From an uncultured Clostridia bacterium (GTDB lineage Bacteria > Bacillota > Clostridia > Oscillospirales > CAG-272), in NCBI GenBank assembly GCA_947625805.1, contig CANQPT010000014.1:1-40391 (forward strand): DNA of 40,391 nucleotides, in the 5' to 3' direction. The position numbers and the translations under genes were made by a program. Shown in pieces: positions 1-7,894 of the stretch (the stretch's first letter is position 1; every line of letters begins with the position of its first letter). Under the pieces are notes generated by a model, which was given only the letters and a program-made list of their open reading frames with translations, was not told the DNA's origin and did not search any database.

Positions 1-698
1 GTAGAAAAGCGGATTATTTTGTCATTATTCCTACACATCGGTTCTAAAACCCTTGATAATCCTGAATTCTTTGTTTCTATTATAGCATTGCTTGTAATAT
101 ATGGCGGAACTATAATTTATTCTTCTATCTATAGTTATCGTGCAGAAGCAGATTTGCCCTTATTAGTGCAGATACTTTTACTGACAGTCACACTGGTTTT
201 TTATCTCTTGATAGAATCAAAAGTCGGGATGGCGTGCTCAGGGGCGGTGCTTATTGTACAAACGGTTTATTATGTCTTTGCCGCACAAATCCTTATTCTT
301 CCGCTTTTGGTATTACTGCTTATTACCAAAAGACAGAAGTTAAAAAAACGAGTCATCGTTATTCTCGTTATTATCCTACTATATGTATTGATTTTCCAGC
401 TTGCAGTTTTCATGCTTGAAGGTTCTTTTCAGGTATATCAAAAACTGTCAGCATCCTTAGTCCAAACGGCAGTAACGGCGTATTTTACACAGAATTTTAT
501 TGCTTTGGAAAAAAACGCGGATCATTTCTTTCATATGGTTCAAACGACTCTTTGAATTTAGTGTTGTTGAGGATTTGGCGAAATCACGAGACACAACTAC
601 AAACTTTTGAAAATGACCTATTAAAAGATATAGTAATTGAATGGAAAAATGACACAAATGTTTATATAAACGGCATACTATATACAATCAATGAATGA
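1..698 (+). pseudogene. Frameshifted membrane protein with a possible DUF5412-like tail, 5' end outside window
   Basis: The first frame is open from base 1 to the stop at 555, so the gene probably begins upstream; the only start in view is a TTG at 19. This part has several hydrophobic segments and a basic KRQKLKKR loop, as in a multi-pass membrane protein. From about 420 the reading frame -1 to it becomes the sensible one. It is open to the stop at 696-698 and encodes an exported-looking tail with SPNGSNGVFY, then IVIEWKNDTNVYINGILY. That tail resembles the 'SPDG ... W-D-V-ING' pattern of DUF5412-type proteins; this assignment is from memory and weak. The two frames therefore look like one gene broken by a single-base indel around 420-440. 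A sequencing error would look the same. Confidence 0.55.
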
Positions 699-879
699 AC
701 TATAATCAACGAAAAGAAATCACAGAACGTCTTTTCGGCACAACCAAAGAGTTCACGGCTTCAGATAAACGAAGTGGAAAAAAGGCAAGGACAGTTCGGC
801 CATTCATTATTTTCGGAGCGTTTTGAACCGTTTTGCAATTTTTCTTACAAATAGTAACAAAGCGGCTTTATGTGTTTGA
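699..879 (+). pseudogene. Decayed 3' end of an IS1182-like transposase
   Basis: Just after the previous stop, one frame reads QRKEITERLFGTTKE, which resembles the 'RK-IERVF-AKE' block near the C-terminus of IS1182-type DDE transposases. The next recognisable block is one frame over: VHGFR, an in-frame stop, then TKWKKGKD. This corresponds to the family's 'KEHHGFRYTKWRG'. The frame continues into VLNRFAIFLTNSNKAALCV and stops at 877-879. At least one frameshift and one internal stop are present and the 5' two thirds are missing, so it cannot be active. No terminal inverted repeat was found. Confidence 0.5.
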
Positions 880-894
880 TCACAAAGCCGCTTT
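859..894. terminator. Perfect 11-bp inverted repeat, probable bidirectional terminator
   Basis: AAAGCGGCTTT at 859-869 is the exact reverse complement of AAAGCCGCTTT at 884-894. An extra GTG/CAC pairing lies inside the 14-nt loop. It sits at the end of the transposase remnant and upstream of the M23 gene. There is no long T run beyond the stem, so termination is likely but not certain. Confidence 0.45.
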
Positions 895-966
895 ACCTTC
901 AGTTTGAAGCGCGTCAAGTGCTTTTTACTTTTGGTGAAAAACCTGCGGTTTTCCGTTTTTTCTTGT

Positions 967-996
967 GAATAACATTGCACGCCGCCGTCCAAAATA
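967..996 (+). promoter_or_regulatory. Sigma-F/sigma-G-like promoter upstream of the SpoIIQ-like gene
   Basis: GAATA (967-971) is followed after exactly 15 nt by GTCCAAAATA (987-996). The Bacillus sigma-F consensus is GywTA-N15-GGnrAnAnTw. The -35 matches at four of five positions and the -10 keeps G, A, A, T and A at the right places. It lies 27 bp upstream of the ATG, which itself has an AAAGGATGG ribosome-binding site. The match is by eye only, but it agrees with the forespore role expected for SpoIIQ. Confidence 0.4.
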
Positions 997-1023
997 AGAG
1001 CAAACAAACAAAAGGATGGTAAC

Positions 1024-1749
1024 ATGGCAATGAAAACCGAAACCAAGAAAAATCTTGTTGCCGCATCATTATATGTCACACTGGCGGTCATGATCGTTAC
1101 GGTCGTATGCGTCACAGTGGTATCCGTTGCACAAAAAGCAAGGAATGTGCTGCCGGAGGAAAGCACTCCCACCGAGCAGCCTACCGAGGCACCGCCGGCT
1201 GCGCCGTCGGTGTTGCCGACAGAGCCGGTAGAGCAAGAAGAGCCTACCGAGCCGCCTACCGAACCGGTAGACGCGCCCGCAGCCGATCCGCTTCCGGACA
1301 AATTCGTCGTCCCCAGCATGGGATATATCTCCAAAGCCTATGAAGCAGATCTTCCGGTCTGGTCGGTAACCATGAACGACTACCGCATCCACGATGGAAT
1401 CGATGTCAGCTGTGCAGTAGACTCCGAGGTCTACGCCTGTGCCTCCGGCACCGTGGAAAGCGTGTATGAAGATCCTCTGATGGGCTACGCGCTCACCCTC
1501 TACCACGGAGGCGGACTGCGGTCCACCTACCTGAATCTGTCGGACAAGTATCCCGATAATATTGCCGTGGGAGCAGAGGTCGCCGCCGGTCAGGTAATCG
1601 GGTATGTAGGCGAAAGCGCGCTGGTCGAATGCGCCGAGCCGTCACACCTGCATTTTGTAATGACCATGGACGAGCAAACGGTCGATCCGTTAAGTTACGT
1701 GGATTACGAAACCGCAGTTCTCTCTGACGGCATTGAGTTTGAAGATTGA
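1024..1749 (+). CDS. SpoIIQ-like membrane-anchored M23-family protein
   Basis: 241 aa. There is one N-terminal membrane segment (about residues 11-36), then a Pro/Thr/Glu-rich linker with PTEPPTEP-type repeats (45-90) and a C-terminal LytM/M23 domain (95-228). The zinc-site motifs HDGID (H123, D127) and HLH (H208, H210) are present. The histidine normally found in 'YxHL' is replaced by Asn in YLNL (N171). EDPLMGYALTLYH closely follows the 'KDPLLGYVVEIEH' stretch I recall from Bacillus SpoIIQ, the forespore partner of SpoIIIAH. The size and single-TM layout also fit SpoIIQ. It stands alone on the plus strand between two terminators, behind a sigma-F-like promoter. A vegetative cell-wall endopeptidase is the alternative. 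Loss of the Asn-replaced histidine may weaken or abolish hydrolysis. Confidence 0.75.
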   Translation: MAMKTETKKNLVAASLYVTLAVMIVTVVCVTVVSVAQKARNVLPEESTPTEQPTEAPPAAPSVLPTEPVEQEEPTEPPTEPVDAPAADPLPDKFVVPSMGYISKAYEADLPVWSVTMNDYRIHDGIDVSCAVDSEVYACASGTVESVYEDPLMGYALTLYHGGGLRSTYLNLSDKYPDNIAVGAEVAAGQVIGYVGESALVECAEPSHLHFVMTMDEQTVDPLSYVDYETAVLSDGIEFED

Positions 1750-1756
1750 AAAAGCG

Positions 1757-1792
1757 CACCCGCACGCGTTGGCGTGCGGGTGATGTTTTTTT
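1757..1792 (+). terminator. Intrinsic terminator after the SpoIIQ-like gene
   Basis: CACCCGCACGC (1757-1767), loop GTTG and GCGTGCGGGTG (1772-1782) form a perfect GC-rich 11-bp stem, followed closely by a run of seven T (1786-1792). It begins 8 bp after the stop codon. The convergent oxidoreductase ends at 1791, inside the T run, so it may serve both genes. Confidence 0.85.
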
Positions 1793-3074
1793 AATATTGT
1801 GCCGCAAATTCGGCAAGGTCGATCAGCCTGCCGCCCTCAAGGCGGGACTGTTCGGCCGCCATGGCCATAAAGTGGCTCTCGATCGATTTGTCAATGGAGG
1901 TCAGCGCGCTGCCCGGCGCCTTTTCGCCTGCCACGATCTCAAACAGATCGCGCACCAGACGATGGTCGCCGCCGCCGTGTCCGCTGAAGTCCTCGGCAAG
2001 GGCAAAGACGTCGATGTTCTCATCCTGCGTTCCGCCAAGACCGTCAAACCTGCGTACGCGCACAATGCCGCGATCCATATCGCCCTCGATCATACCGCGG
2101 GTACCCAGCACCCGCAGATCGCGTCCGCCTACCGTGAAAGCGCTCATAACAAAGTTGATGACAATCCCGTTTTCCATGGTCATCTGCACCATCTGGTGAT
2201 CGACCACGTTGTTGTCGCAGTGATAGACGCATCTTCCGTACGGGCTGGTCTGTAATTTCCTCATCATACTTTCTTCTGTGGCATTTTCCAGCACGATGTT
2301 CACAGGCCAATAAATCTCGCCCTTGCGGATCTTGGATATATAGTACTTGACCGCGCTGTACGGGCAATCCCACTGATACTTGCAGTCCACGCACCGCTCT
2401 GCCGCCCCTTCCGGAGCCATCTCGGATCGGAATTCCTTAAGACCTCCCACCGAACTGATGCTCTTGCAGCTGCTTGCCGCAAGCCATGAAAGAATGTCCA
2501 TATCATGACAGGACTTTTGCAGGATCATGGGGCTGGTTTTTTCCGAATTGCGCCAGTTGCCGCGCACAAAACTGTGTGCCTGATGCCAGTAGCCCACCTG
2601 TTCCATGGCCTGAATGGCGACAATGTCGCCGATGGCGCCCTCGTCCATCCTGCGCTTGAGGGTCTGGAAGAAAGGCGTGTAGCGCAGCACATGGCAGACC
2701 ACCACCTTGCGTCCCAGTTTATTTGCCGTTTCCGCGATTTTCTTGCATTCCGAAAGATCGGGCGAGATCGGCTTTTCCAGCAAGAGGTCGTATCCGCGTT
2801 CCATGGCGGCCATGGCGTGGCCGTAATGCTGACGGTCCATGGTGCAGATAAACATCACGTCGGCAAGTTGGGACTGCGCCAGCATCTGCTCGGCACTCTC
2901 AAAACAACGCTCGGCCGGCACGCCGTACTCGTCCGCCACCTCGCGCACTTTTTCGGGAACAATATCCGCGATCGCAGTGATTTTCATCTCATCGGGGAAC
3001 TTCTTCTGTACCTTGGCATAGGTGTCCTTGCCCCGTCCGCCGAGGCCGGCGATTGCTACCGTAATTTGTTTCAT
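1791..3074 (-). CDS. Gfo/Idh/MocA-family NAD(P)-dependent oxidoreductase
   Basis: 427 aa from the ATG at 3074, which has a GAGAGGGATC ribosome-binding site; the open frame runs further upstream without one. The N-terminal Rossmann fold has a glycine-rich GLGGRGK loop (10-16) and the family signature EKP (100-102). The C-terminal half is the Gfo/Idh/MocA alpha/beta domain. A CVDCKYQWDC cluster (C228, C231, C237) is a Cys-rich insertion seen in a subset of this family; it might bind metal. Such proteins act on sugars or inositols, but the substrate cannot be told from the sequence. A gap of about 100 bp separates it from the gene upstream, so co-transcription is possible but unproved. Confidence 0.8.
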   Translation of the reverse strand: MKQITVAIAGLGGRGKDTYAKVQKKFPDEMKITAIADIVPEKVREVADEYGVPAERCFESAEQMLAQSQLADVMFICTMDRQHYGHAMAAMERGYDLLLEKPISPDLSECKKIAETANKLGRKVVVCHVLRYTPFFQTLKRRMDEGAIGDIVAIQAMEQVGYWHQAHSFVRGNWRNSEKTSPMILQKSCHDMDILSWLAASSCKSISSVGGLKEFRSEMAPEGAAERCVDCKYQWDCPYSAVKYYISKIRKGEIYWPVNIVLENATEESMMRKLQTSPYGRCVYHCDNNVVDHQMVQMTMENGIVINFVMSAFTVGGRDLRVLGTRGMIEGDMDRGIVRVRRFDGLGGTQDENIDVFALAEDFSGHGGGDHRLVRDLFEIVAGEKAPGSALTSIDKSIESHFMAMAAEQSRLEGGRLIDLAEFAAQY

Positions 3075-3176
3075 TTTAAGATCCCTCTCATGGTATGGTA
3101 TACATATTTTAACATACATTCCATGATTCGTCAACCGCATCGACTTCTCTCAGAAAAAAGCGTAGCCCGTCGGTTT

Positions 3177-3710
3177 TTATTTCTGCCATTCGATTTTAAG
3201 GGATGCAATCTTCCACTGTCCGTCGATCTTTTCCATCTGGATCGTGCGTACGCATTTTCCCGACCATGAGATCGCCTCGTCCTCCTCATCAAAGAGGTAG
3301 CCGCCGTAACCCTCATAATCCACCACGTTCTCGTACACCGCGCGCACACCGCCATACCGGTAGTCCACGTCTAGCCGGGTTTCGATCTCATCATACCGCT
3401 CCACACTGCGCACACCCGTCGATAGTTCGGAGGCCGCGTCGTACAGGGTCTGCGCATACTCGGATGCAAGTGGCTCGGTATAATAGCCGCAAACCGCATC
3501 TCGCAGCGCCTGCAATTTCTCCTCAGTCCTTTCGGCCTGCCCGCACAGGTAAAGTCCTCTGTATGCGTCGTCCCAGTCCCGCAGAACCGTGCGAATGGAC
3601 TCACTCTGAAAGCGATAGTAAACGAACGCGCTCCCGAAAAACAGTGCCAGTGCAAGCACGCACACCGACGCCATGGTCAATAGCCTTTTCAGAATACCGT
3701 TCTCTTTCAT
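3177..3710 (-). CDS. Small N-terminally anchored extracytoplasmic protein, unknown function
   Basis: 177 aa. Residues about 9-32 form one hydrophobic segment after a short basic start, an uncleaved anchor or signal peptide. The rest is soluble and acidic with many Tyr, ending in a beta-rich stretch (CVRTIQMEKIDGQWKIASLKI) that resembles the last strands of NTF2/SnoaL-like folds. That resemblance is weak. Its ATG overlaps the stop of the PDZ gene by 4 nt (ATGA), so the two are translationally coupled and probably work together at the membrane. No catalytic motif is visible. Confidence 0.6.
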   Translation of the reverse strand: MKENGILKRLLTMASVCVLALALFFGSAFVYYRFQSESIRTVLRDWDDAYRGLYLCGQAERTEEKLQALRDAVCGYYTEPLASEYAQTLYDAASELSTGVRSVERYDEIETRLDVDYRYGGVRAVYENVVDYEGYGGYLFDEEDEAISWSGKCVRTIQMEKIDGQWKIASLKIEWQK

Positions 3711-4234
3711 TCGTTCATATTATAGTTGACGCCCACATATTTTCCTTCTCTGTAAATCAACATATGGACAATCTCCCCACGCAGGCTGTCGAGCGTCGGG
3801 CCGCAGGTGAGCAGGTCGGGCGTATTGACCTCGTCCACTGACAGGATAACGTCGCCTGTCCGCAGTTTGTCGTTGTTGAAGGGATCGCTCGGTACCGCCG
3901 AAACGTAGGTGACCCGCACTCCTTGGGGAACATGATAAGTCGATATGGCACGCTCTGAGAGATCTTCAAGGACAAAATCCCCGTAATCGATAAAGGCGGC
4001 CTCTTTGTCCGCCTCCTTTTCCGGGGTAAGCGCACCCTGAGAATCGGCGGGGATTACCGACCGGGACGAATGCCGGACCACAACGACGGCAAAAACCGAG
4101 CCGCAGAGAAGCACAACTGCCGCAAGCGCGGCAAAAACCCGGTATCTGCCCATCAGGCCGCGCCGGAGCAGACGACCATTCTGAGAGTCGTCATAGGAAA
4201 AGCGATATTGAAATCCGCCGTAAGTAGATGACAT
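3707..4234 (-). CDS. Membrane-anchored PDZ-domain protein
   Basis: 175 aa from the ATG at 4234, preceded by AAGGAAGGAAAG; an upstream in-frame ATG at 4297 lacks such a site. A cytoplasmic N-terminus of about 30 residues is followed by one transmembrane segment and then an extracytoplasmic part. The last 75 residues look like a PDZ domain of the HtrA type: VPQGVRVTYVS, LRTGDVILSVDE and a closing strand IVHMLIYREGK. There is no trypsin-like protease domain, so it resembles an HtrA with only anchor and PDZ left. It follows the histidine kinase gene by about 100 bp and may be part of the same regulatory unit, perhaps sensing or presenting envelope peptides. That role is inference. Confidence 0.65.
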   Translation of the reverse strand: MSSTYGGFQYRFSYDDSQNGRLLRRGLMGRYRVFAALAAVVLLCGSVFAVVVVRHSSRSVIPADSQGALTPEKEADKEAAFIDYGDFVLEDLSERAISTYHVPQGVRVTYVSAVPSDPFNNDKLRTGDVILSVDEVNTPDLLTCGPTLDSLRGEIVHMLIYREGKYVGVNYNMNE

Positions 4235-4337
4235 ATCTTTCCTTCCTTGTTCGTGTTTCACGCTTTCACCTCCGGCAACGCAGATTGCTTCAAGCAAAAG
4301 TATACGCTTTTTTATTTACCGAACGGTGACCGATTCT

Positions 4338-5807
4338 TTATCCTTTTGTTAATTCGTTCGGTACCGCCGTTGCTTTTGAGAGGGTAAAGACAAACTCGCA
4401 GTTGGAGCCGCTTTCGCTCTTGACCCAGATTTCCTCGCCGTGAGCGTCCAAGATAGCCTTGCTGATATACAGTCCCAGCCCGAGGCCGCTTTGATCCAAA
4501 GCCCTGCTCTTGTCTTCCTTATAGAAGCGCCCGAACACAAAGGGCAGCTCCTGCTCCGGGATACCTTCGCCCTCGTTGAAGACCGAAACAAAAATCTTCT
4601 CGACGCTATGCAGCACGCTCACCCGCCATTTGCCTCCCTCTTTGGAGAACTTAATAGCATTGTCACACAGGTTATATAAGACCTGATGCACCGCATCCGG
4701 ATCGGCATAGACCATCATGCGCTCCTCATCACAGCGGAACTCCACGTCCAGTTTTTTTGCAACCAGCCGCTGTTCGTCGGACAGGATGATCCGGCGGGCG
4801 GTCTCGCAAATATCAAACTCGGTTTTATGAAGCTTGTACTCTCCCGCCTGGATCCGGGTAATGTCCAATAGCGAAGACACCAGCCGTGATAAGCGTTTGA
4901 CCTCACCGGAGATCACTTCCAGATAGTGGTCGTGTTTTTCCTCGGGAATGACTCCCTCCCGCATTGCGTCGACAAAACCGGCGATAGAGGTCATGGGGGT
5001 GCGCAGTTCGTGAGAGATATTCGCGATAAAGTCACGGCGGATCTGCTCGGTGTTCTCAAGGGAGAGCGCCATGTTGTTAAAGGCGATGGCAAGTTCGGAT
5101 AACTCTCCTCTTCCCCGCACGGGAATCCGCACGTCGAATTTTCCTTTGGCAAAATCGCCCGCCACGGCGCTCATCTCCCGAATGGGCTTGATCATCCGTT
5201 TGGAGATAAAATAGACCGCGATCAGGGTCACCGTCAACAAAAGAAGACTCGCGGCGGAAACGGTGCGCATGAAGTCCCCCGCGAAACTCGCAACATTCGA
5301 TTGCTCCGAGCAGACAAACACATATCCGCAGACCGCCGTACTGTGGACCAACTGCAAAGAGTACACCAACAGTTCGGTGGGAAGAAAACCGTTGAGATTG
5401 CTTTTGGCGCTGTACACACCGTCCTCGTCATACCACAGCGCACTCGGATTCAGTTTCATTCCCTGTAAATATTTCTCCGAGTCCGGATCGGAAACCAACA
5501 GATAACCCCGGGGTTCGACGATGAAAATGTGCATTCCGGCGGAATACTGTGACACAATGTCCAGTTCCCGCGACAATGCCTCCGACTCATAGTACGCAAA
5601 AAGATTAAAGTCGTTGTAGTCGGAGGTGGCAAATTGCTTTTGAACGGTATTTTTGATTGCATATGCGAAGTTTTCCTGCGCTTTCCGGTTGGATGCCGCG
5701 GCGTAACGGTCTGCCGTCACGCCCAGCACTGCGGTAAGCGCCAGATAACCGATCACAATGATCGCCATAAAAACAACGATATGTTTGGTAAATACGCTTT
5801 TGAACAT
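4338..5807 (-). CDS. Sensor histidine kinase, two-TM with extracytoplasmic sensor and HAMP
   Basis: 489 aa. TM1 is at about 9-31 and TM2 at about 181-201. They frame an extracytoplasmic sensor of about 150 residues, followed by HAMP (about 202-255). The H-box SHELRTPM carries the phospho-accepting His at 266. The N-box is NLCDNAIKFS (N383). The ATP lid region is NEGEGI, with Asn where many kinases have Asp, then FGRFYKEDKSR, a variant common in clostridial kinases. The G-box is GLGLGLYISK (441-450). It lies 24 bp after the response regulator, so they form one unit. The input signal is unknown; the PhoP-box-like sequence upstream of the regulator hints at a PhoR-type role. Confidence 0.9.
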   Translation of the reverse strand: MFKSVFTKHIVVFMAIIVIGYLALTAVLGVTADRYAAASNRKAQENFAYAIKNTVQKQFATSDYNDFNLFAYYESEALSRELDIVSQYSAGMHIFIVEPRGYLLVSDPDSEKYLQGMKLNPSALWYDEDGVYSAKSNLNGFLPTELLVYSLQLVHSTAVCGYVFVCSEQSNVASFAGDFMRTVSAASLLLLTVTLIAVYFISKRMIKPIREMSAVAGDFAKGKFDVRIPVRGRGELSELAIAFNNMALSLENTEQIRRDFIANISHELRTPMTSIAGFVDAMREGVIPEEKHDHYLEVISGEVKRLSRLVSSLLDITRIQAGEYKLHKTEFDICETARRIILSDEQRLVAKKLDVEFRCDEERMMVYADPDAVHQVLYNLCDNAIKFSKEGGKWRVSVLHSVEKIFVSVFNEGEGIPEQELPFVFGRFYKEDKSRALDQSGLGLGLYISKAILDAHGEEIWVKSESGSNCEFVFTLSKATAVPNELTKG

Positions 5808-5831
5808 GACTTACACCATTGGTATGCCATA

Positions 5832-6518
5832 TCAGTTCAACTGGAATTTGTACCCAATGCCCCAAACGGTAGCCAGCGACCACTTGTCCGACACGCCGTC
5901 GAGTTTTTCCCGCAGGCGCTTGACGTGCACGTCCACCGTGCGGGAATCACCCAGATAATCAAAGCCCCACACCTTGTCAAGCAACTGATCGCGGGAGAAC
6001 ACGCGATCATGGTTGGAGGCAAGGAAATACAGCAACTCTAATTCCTTGCGAGGGATCGGAACGCTCTTGCCCTTCAATTTGAGTTCAAACTTGACCAGAC
6101 TGATCTCCAGATTATCAAAATGCAAAACCTCGCTGTTTTCACCGCTGTCGGTACCTGTATACCGGCGCAGTACCGCTTTGATACGGGCGGACAATTCTTT
6201 CATATCAAAGGGCTTGACGATAAAATCGTCCGCACCCAGTTCAAGGCCGAACACCTTGTCGTAAATCTCACCCTTGCTGGTGACCATGAGCACCGGCTTG
6301 TCTGAGATCTCCCGGATCTCCCGGCAGACCCCCCAGCCGTCCCGCTTAGGCAACATGATATCCAGCAGGACAAGGTCCGGAGAATAGGAGCGGAATTTTT
6401 CCACGCCTTCCTCGCCGTCATAAGCGCTCTCTACCTCGTAGCCCTCCTGGGTCAGATACAGAGTCAGCATCTCACAGATATTGCGGTCGTCATCTATGAC
6501 CAGTATTCTCTCGTTCAA
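5832..6518 (-). CDS. OmpR/PhoB-family response regulator (PhoP-like)
   Basis: 228 aa. The receiver domain has the acidic pair D10/D11, phospho-acceptor D53 in LLDIMLPKRD, T80 and K102. A winged-helix DNA-binding domain occupies the last 95 residues, with the recognition-helix pattern GDSRTVDVHVKRLREKL. It is the first gene of the two-component operon. The region upstream on this strand has TTTACA-AAAAG-TTCACA (6641-6625), which fits the Bacillus PhoP box (two TT[ACT]ACA repeats, 11-bp period), placed just ahead of a TATAAT. That suggests autoregulation by a phosphate-responsive system, but the same fold serves many other signals. Confidence 0.9.
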   Translation of the reverse strand: MNERILVIDDDRNICEMLTLYLTQEGYEVESAYDGEEGVEKFRSYSPDLVLLDIMLPKRDGWGVCREIREISDKPVLMVTSKGEIYDKVFGLELGADDFIVKPFDMKELSARIKAVLRRYTGTDSGENSEVLHFDNLEISLVKFELKLKGKSVPIPRKELELLYFLASNHDRVFSRDQLLDKVWGFDYLGDSRTVDVHVKRLREKLDGVSDKWSLATVWGIGYKFQLN

Positions 6519-6598
6519 GGTTTCTTCCTCCTCTTTCTTATTGTATCGATCATACGCCCGTGCGTTTTGTTAACTTTGTTATATTTTTATCCATGTTC

Positions 6599-6641
6599 AT
6601 TATATCACGCAACAAGCGCTTATTTGTGAACTTTTTGTAAA
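6599..6641 (-). promoter_or_regulatory. Promoter with PhoP-box-like direct repeats upstream of the response regulator
   Basis: Read on the minus strand, TTTACA (6641-6636), AAAAG and TTCACA (6630-6625) are two TT[ACT]ACA repeats with 11-bp period. A perfect TATAAT follows (6604-6599). No proper -35 lies 17 bp upstream of the TATAAT, which is the usual state of PhoP-activated promoters where the boxes replace it. Further half-sites TTAACA (6573-6568) and ATAACA (6582-6577) lie between the -10 and the gene. Seen by eye; no matrix score was computed. Confidence 0.45.
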
Positions 6642-6681
6642 CACGGATTGCCAAAGGGTAATTCTGTTTTTTATGGGCAGG

Positions 6682-6706
6682 AAAAACGCCTATCTTTCGA
6701 TAGACG
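6682..6706 (-). terminator. Terminator of the polysaccharide operon
   Basis: On the minus strand CGTCTATC (6706-6699), a GAAA tetraloop and GATAGGCG (6694-6687) form an 8-bp stem with one G-U pair, followed by TTTTT. It lies about 25 bp after the capG stop and before the response regulator promoter, so it closes the long minus-strand operon. Confidence 0.75.
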
Positions 6707-6730
6707 TTCATGATGCCGGGCGCATGCCTT

Positions 6731-7891
6731 CTATTTCTTTCTCCATACCATTTTATCCACCACGCCGGTGTAGGATTGAATGAGTTTCACCACCTTGGCG
6801 GAGACGTTTTGGTCGGTATAGTCTGGGACGGGAGTACCCAAGTCGCCGTTTTTCTGCATGGTTACCGCCGTATCCACCGCTTGAAGCAGGCTCGTCCCGT
6901 CGATGCCGGCAAGGATAAAACAGGCTTTGTCAAGCGCCTCGGGGCGTTCGGTCGAGGTGCGGATACACACCGCCGGGAAAGGCTTGCCGATACCGGTGAA
7001 GAAACTGCTTTCCTCCGGCAGAGTACCGCTGTCCGAAACCACGGCAAAGGCGTTCATTTGCAGGTGATTGTAATCATGGAAACCGAGGGGTTCATGCCGG
7101 ATCACGCGGGGATCGAGTCTGAATCCACTGCTTTCCAACCGCTTCTTGCTTCTCGGGTGGCAGGAGTAGAGAATGGGCATATCATACTTCTCAGCCATTT
7201 TATTGATGGCCGTGAAAAGCGAGAGAAAGTTCTTCTCTGTGTCGATGTTTTCTTCCCTGTGTGCGGAGAGAAGGATATATTTGCGCGGGGAGAGGCCGAG
7301 TTTGGCTAAAATATCGCTCTGTTCAATTTCCGCAAGGTTTTTGTGCAGTACCTCCGCCATAGGAGAGCCTGTGACGTATACCCGTTCCTTGGGAAGCCCG
7401 CATTCATGGAGATATTTCCGCGCGTGCTCGCTGTAGGCGAGATTCACGTCAGAGATGATATCCACGATCCGGCGGTTGGTCTCCTCTGGCAAGCATTCGT
7501 CCTTACAGCGATTGCCCGCCTCCATGTGAAAGATGGGGATATGCAGACGCTTTGCCGGGATCGCCGAAAGGCAGGAGTTGGTATCGCCGAGGATCAGCAG
7601 GGCATCGGGTTTGGTTTCCACCATCAGCTTGTAGGAGCGGGCAATGATGTTGCCGATACTCTCGCCCAAATCCTCTCCGGCGCAGTCCATATATACCTCC
7701 GGGTCGGCGAGTTTCAGATCCTTAAAAAACACGCCGTTGAGGTTGTAATCATAGTTCTGCCCGGTATGTGCGAGGATGGTATCGAAGTATTGACGGCATT
7801 TTGCAATCACCGCAGAAAGTCGGATAATCTCCGGCCGCGTGCCGACGATAATCAGCAGTTTCAGTTTTCCGTTGTCTTGAAATTGTACCAT
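6731..7891 (-). CDS. capG: UDP-sugar 2-epimerase, CapG/FnlC/WbjD type (UDP-L-FucNAc synthesis)
   Basis: 386 aa, full length for the non-hydrolysing UDP-GlcNAc 2-epimerase superfamily, with GTRPE near residue 17. HMEAGNRCKDECLPEETNRR and TGSPMAEVL are features of the CapG/WbjD/FnlC branch rather than of WecB. CapG converts UDP-2-acetamido-2,6-dideoxy-L-talose into UDP-N-acetyl-L-fucosamine, the last step of the CapE-CapF-CapG route. It starts 4 bp after the stop of the nucleotidyltransferase gene and is the last gene before the operon terminator. CapE and CapF are both present upstream in the operon, which supports this call over plain UDP-ManNAc synthesis. Confidence 0.85.
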   Translation of the reverse strand: MVQFQDNGKLKLLIIVGTRPEIIRLSAVIAKCRQYFDTILAHTGQNYDYNLNGVFFKDLKLADPEVYMDCAGEDLGESIGNIIARSYKLMVETKPDALLILGDTNSCLSAIPAKRLHIPIFHMEAGNRCKDECLPEETNRRIVDIISDVNLAYSEHARKYLHECGLPKERVYVTGSPMAEVLHKNLAEIEQSDILAKLGLSPRKYILLSAHREENIDTEKNFLSLFTAINKMAEKYDMPILYSCHPRSKKRLESSGFRLDPRVIRHEPLGFHDYNHLQMNAFAVVSDSGTLPEESSFFTGIGKPFPAVCIRTSTERPEALDKACFILAGIDGTSLLQAVDTAVTMQKNGDLGTPVPDYTDQNVSAKVVKLIQSYTGVVDKMVWRKK

Positions 7892-7894
7892 GGT

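Noticed and set aside
807-1334. Long Gly/Ser-rich open frame on the minus strand
   Set aside because: It is the antisense shadow of the Pro/Thr/Glu-rich linker of the M23 protein, with no ribosome-binding site.
2505-3269. Long plus-strand open frame of 254 codons
   Set aside because: It lies opposite the Gfo/Idh/MocA gene, whose motifs are clear, and has none of its own.
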